Assembly: GCA_016867695.1 (NCBI GenBank)
Contig: VGIY01000104.1
Span: 1-8,223, forward strand
DNA from: Candidatus Eiseniibacteriota bacterium
Lineage (GTDB): Bacteria > Eisenbacteria > RBG-16-71-46 > CAIMUX01 > WJJG01
DNA: 8,223 bases
Direction of reading: 5' to 3'
Part shown: piece after piece, positions 6,765 to 8,223 of the stretch
How positions within the stretch are numbered: position 1 is the first letter of the stretch
How the letters are laid out: the number at the start of each line of letters is the position of its first letter
Made by a program: the position numbers and the translations under genes
Notes under the pieces: model-generated
Databases searched by the model: none
Told to the model about the DNA's origin: nothing
The model's input: only the letters and a program-made list of their open reading frames with translations

Positions 6765-6796
6765 CCCGTGAAGCGTTGCGCGATGCACGCCCCCGC

Positions 6797-7306
6797 TCAG
6801 GGCGCCTCCCGGCCGCCGACCGTCACGTAGGCCCGCAGCTCCTCGAGCCGCTTGGGCCCCACGCCGCGCACGTCGAGCAGTTCCTCCATGCGGGTGAAGC
6901 GGCCGCGCGCGCGGCGCAGCGCGAGGATCCTCCCGCTCAACGCCGGCCCGATCCCGGGCAGCGCCAGGAGCGCCGTGCTGTCGGCGGCGTTCAGGTCGAG
7001 GTAGCCGTCGATATAGAGCGGCTTCTGCTCCGCCGCCGGACGGGGGACCGGCCGCGCAGTGGAGATCGGCGCCGGCGCCGGAGTCGGTGTCGGCGAGGGC
7101 GTCGTTGGCGGAGTGGGCGCCGGTGCCCAGTCCGGTTCGGGCGCCCCGCCGGACACATCCTCCGTCCCCGGCGCGGGGACTCCCGGGGCCCCTCCCCGGC
7201 CGGGCGGCACGAGGGCGAGTTCGCGCAGCGCCGACAGCGCGTAGCTCCCCGCCAAGAACAGGACGAGGAGCGCGAGCAGGCGTCTCTCCTGGGGCGTGAA
7301 GACCAT
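6797..7306 (-). CDS. Membrane-anchored ComEA-like helix-hairpin-helix protein
   Basis: The 169-residue protein starts MVFTPQERR and has a single hydrophobic segment at about 10-27, which probably anchors it in the inner membrane. Residues about 34-96 form a Pro/Ala/Thr-rich linker with repeated TP units (TPSPTPTPAPAP). The C-terminal domain (about 100-163) is a tandem helix-hairpin-helix of the ComEA type: LDLNAADSTALLALPGIGP, then the second hairpin VRGVGP (146-151). Such domains bind double-stranded DNA without sequence specificity; in competent bacteria ComEA holds incoming DNA outside the inner membrane so that retraction can complete uptake. The start is chosen because the hydrophobic segment begins right after it; the ribosome site is weak (GAGAA at 5 bases). 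It lies 251 bases upstream of pilB on the same strand. Short HHH proteins of this kind are often annotated generically, so a role in transformation is inferred. Confidence 0.85.
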   Translation of the reverse strand: MVFTPQERRLLALLVLFLAGSYALSALRELALVPPGRGGAPGVPAPGTEDVSGGAPEPDWAPAPTPPTTPSPTPTPAPAPISTARPVPRPAAEQKPLYIDGYLDLNAADSTALLALPGIGPALSGRILALRRARGRFTRMEELLDVRGVGPKRLEELRAYVTVGGREAP

Positions 7307-7341
7307 GGAGGTTCTCGGGCGCGGAGTTCGAGGTGCGGCTG

Positions 7342-7369
7342 GCGCCGGCGGCCGGGTCGCCTCCGGCGC
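7342..7369 (-). terminator. Hairpin after the beta-barrel gene (possible weak terminator)
   Basis: Bases 7342-7348 and 7363-7369 are exact reverse complements (7 bp, all G-C) around a 14-base loop. The stem begins 5 bases past the stop codon of the beta-barrel gene. No T-run follows on the minus strand, so it fits a factor-dependent or mRNA-protecting hairpin at least as well as an intrinsic terminator. Confidence 0.35.
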
Positions 7370-7373
7370 GGGA

Positions 7374-8223
7374 TCAGTCGCGGAAGTGCCACTCCACGCC
7401 CGCCTGGGTGCTGCGGTAGGGCAACGGCATCCAGGCCCCGTCGGCGTAGGTGGCGGAGTCGTGCGGGCGATTCCCGAGATTGCGCACGGCCAGGAAGAAG
7501 CGCGCGCCCACGAGGCGCCCATGGATTTCCGCGTCGTAGCGCGTGAACGGCGCGCAGTGGCCCGCGGGCGTCGCCATCGCGTCGCGGGCGGTGGCCACCA
7601 GCCTTCCTTCGAGCTGCAGATCTCCCTGGAAGAAGGTCCTGCCGATCGCGAACAGGGCCCGGCCGTGTCCCCGCGGCACGAGAACCGGCAGCGCGTCTTT
7701 GCCGGGGCGGGCGACGAGCAGGCCGTCGGCCTCGAGGCGTCCCCCCAGGGGCAGCCGCAGGCCGATCGAGAAGCTCAGCGCCTGATAGCGGACCAGTCCG
7801 CTGGAGACCCCCAGCGTGTCGCGCGCGCCCGGGGCGAGATCCGCCGCGCGCAGCGGATCGACGCCTAGGGCGCCGGTCACCTCGCGGGCGATCCAGCCCA
7901 CGCGCAGTCCGTGGCTGCGCCGCCCGAGCTCCAGGCGCGCCTCGGCCTCCGTCGCTTCGCGCACCGGACCTGCGTCGACGCGCTCGCCTCCCGGCAGGAG
8001 CAGACCCTGCTCGAGCAGCGCCCGGCCGTCGCCGTCGAGACGCGGCGTGAAGGGCGCTGTGGCGTGGCGCCCCCCCTCGAGCGCGAAGTTCCATGCGCCC
8101 CAGCGTCTCGCGGCGAGCAGATGGGCGCGCGCGTGGCCATCTCCCCACCAGGGGTCGCTGTACCCGACCGCGGCGTAGAGGGACCGACGCTCTCCGGGCC
8201 ACGAACCGGCGATAGCCAATCCC
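7374..8223 (-). CDS. Outer-membrane beta-barrel protein, TonB-dependent-receptor-like C-terminus (5' end outside window)
   Basis: The frame is open from the right edge of the window to a TGA at 7374-7376, giving about 283 C-terminal residues. No start codon can be assigned: the codon before the TTG at 8219 is still in frame and coding. The protein is rich in alternating polar/hydrophobic strands with aromatic ends (SLYAAVGYSDPWWGDG, LSFSIGLRLPLGGRLEADG, FFLAVRNLGNR). The ending NLGNRPHD...GAWMPLPYRSTQAGVEWHF resembles the terminal strands of TonB-dependent receptors (NL.NR.Y...PGR...GL.W.F), including the aromatic residues near the C-terminus that BAM recognises. There is one Cys (GHCAPF) and no enzymatic motif. 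The plug and TonB box, which would decide the family, lie outside the window, so another large barrel family is possible. A 67-base gap separates it from the helix-hairpin-helix gene. Confidence 0.65.
   Translation of the reverse strand, partial: GLAIAGSWPGERRSLYAAVGYSDPWWGDGHARAHLLAARRWGAWNFALEGGRHATAPFTPRLDGDGRALLEQGLLLPGGERVDAGPVREATEAEARLELGRRSHGLRVGWIAREVTGALGVDPLRAADLAPGARDTLGVSSGLVRYQALSFSIGLRLPLGGRLEADGLLVARPGKDALPVLVPRGHGRALFAIGRTFFQGDLQLEGRLVATARDAMATPAGHCAPFTRYDAEIHGRLVGARFFLAVRNLGNRPHDSATYADGAWMPLPYRSTQAGVEWHFRD

Larger units (their letters stand above)
6546..6796 (-). other. Structured non-coding leader upstream of pilB
   Basis: These 251 bases lie between the helix-hairpin-helix gene and pilB and hold no convincing gene. 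Two perfect 7-bp GC hairpins are visible: 6595-6601 with 6608-6614 (6-base loop) and 6641-6647 with 6652-6658 (4-base loop). A perfect 12-base palindrome lies at 6662-6673 and a 5-bp hairpin at 6623-6635. Near the upstream end is an imperfect inverted repeat, GGCATTATGCC (6756-6766), whose minus strand contains CATAAT, the best -10-like hexamer in the gap, but no good -35 hexamer accompanies it. The pilB promoter probably lies in this gap, which is inference from its length and from it being the largest gap before the motor genes. Confidence 0.45.

Noticed and set aside
6752..6775. Possible sigma-54 (GG-N10-GC) promoter upstream of pilB
   Set aside because: The GGGCATAATGCC and CTGCA elements on the minus strand do not have the required spacing.
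6546..6788. In-frame upstream extension of pilB (81 codons)
   Set aside because: The extension is Arg/Ala/Pro-rich and lies before a GTG with GGAGG where family homology begins.
4665..6830. A plus-strand open frame of about 721 codons antisense to pilB
   Set aside because: Its Asp/Val/Leu/Arg/His-rich sequence mirrors pilB codons and has no recognisable motif or ribosome site. It is a GC-driven shadow.
7307..7522. In-frame upstream extension of the helix-hairpin-helix protein
   Set aside because: It overlaps the end of the barrel gene, has Pro/Thr/Arg-rich shadow composition, and would bury the N-terminal membrane anchor.
6991..8202. A minus-strand frame of about 403 codons overlapping the barrel fragment and the helix-hairpin-helix gene
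   Set aside because: It is Arg/Gly/Pro-rich with no domain and is out of frame with both better-supported genes.
1..8223. CRISPR array, insertion sequence, tRNA, rRNA or phage genes
   Set aside because: I saw no regularly spaced repeats, terminal inverted repeats, transposase motifs or tRNA/rRNA-like stretches on either strand.

Overview
The window is a compact, very GC-rich stretch of a bacterial chromosome. Every gene I can support lies on the minus strand, so the operon reads from right to left. G or C fills most third codon positions, and three genes start with GTG. A type IV pilus motor cluster next to an outer-membrane beta-barrel fragment points to a diderm (Gram-negative-type) bacterium. 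The order pilB-pilT-pilC-pilS-pilR is the one I know from myxobacteria and relatives, and it also occurs in uncultured diderm phyla. The sequence alone does not let me name the species or phylum.

Layout in the direction of transcription. (1) 8223-7374: the C-terminal part of an outer-membrane beta-barrel protein, resembling the end of TonB-dependent receptors; its start lies outside the window. (2) 7306-6797: a small membrane-anchored protein with a Pro/Thr-rich linker and a ComEA-type double helix-hairpin-helix DNA-binding domain. (3) 6796-6546: a 251-base non-coding leader with several short GC hairpins. (4) 6545-4845: PilB, the pilus extension ATPase. (5) 4844-4757: an 88-base gap with a perfect 9-bp hairpin. 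(6) 4756-3632: PilT, the retraction ATPase. (7) 3635-2418: PilC, the inner-membrane platform protein, whose GTG start overlaps the pilT stop. (8) 2414-657: a PilS-like membrane sensor kinase starting three bases after the pilC stop. (9) 656-522: a 135-base gap. (10) 521-1: the receiver domain and the beginning of the AAA+ domain of a PilR/NtrC-type regulator, cut by the window edge just before its Walker A motif.

How they fit together. PilB and PilT are the opposing hexameric ATPases that act on the PilC platform to add or remove pilin subunits. PilS and PilR form the two-component system that in model organisms controls pilin (pilA) transcription through sigma-54. The ComEA-like protein makes DNA uptake driven by pilus retraction a reasonable hypothesis. 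No pilin, secretin or alignment-complex gene is visible here.

I see no mobile element, CRISPR array, tRNA, rRNA or obviously new multi-gene system. The observations most worth following up are local departures from family consensus: the PilT retraction motif, proline losses in both the kinase H-box and the receiver Lys-Pro motif, missing arginines in the PilB c-di-GMP-type motifs, and structured non-coding gaps around pilB.
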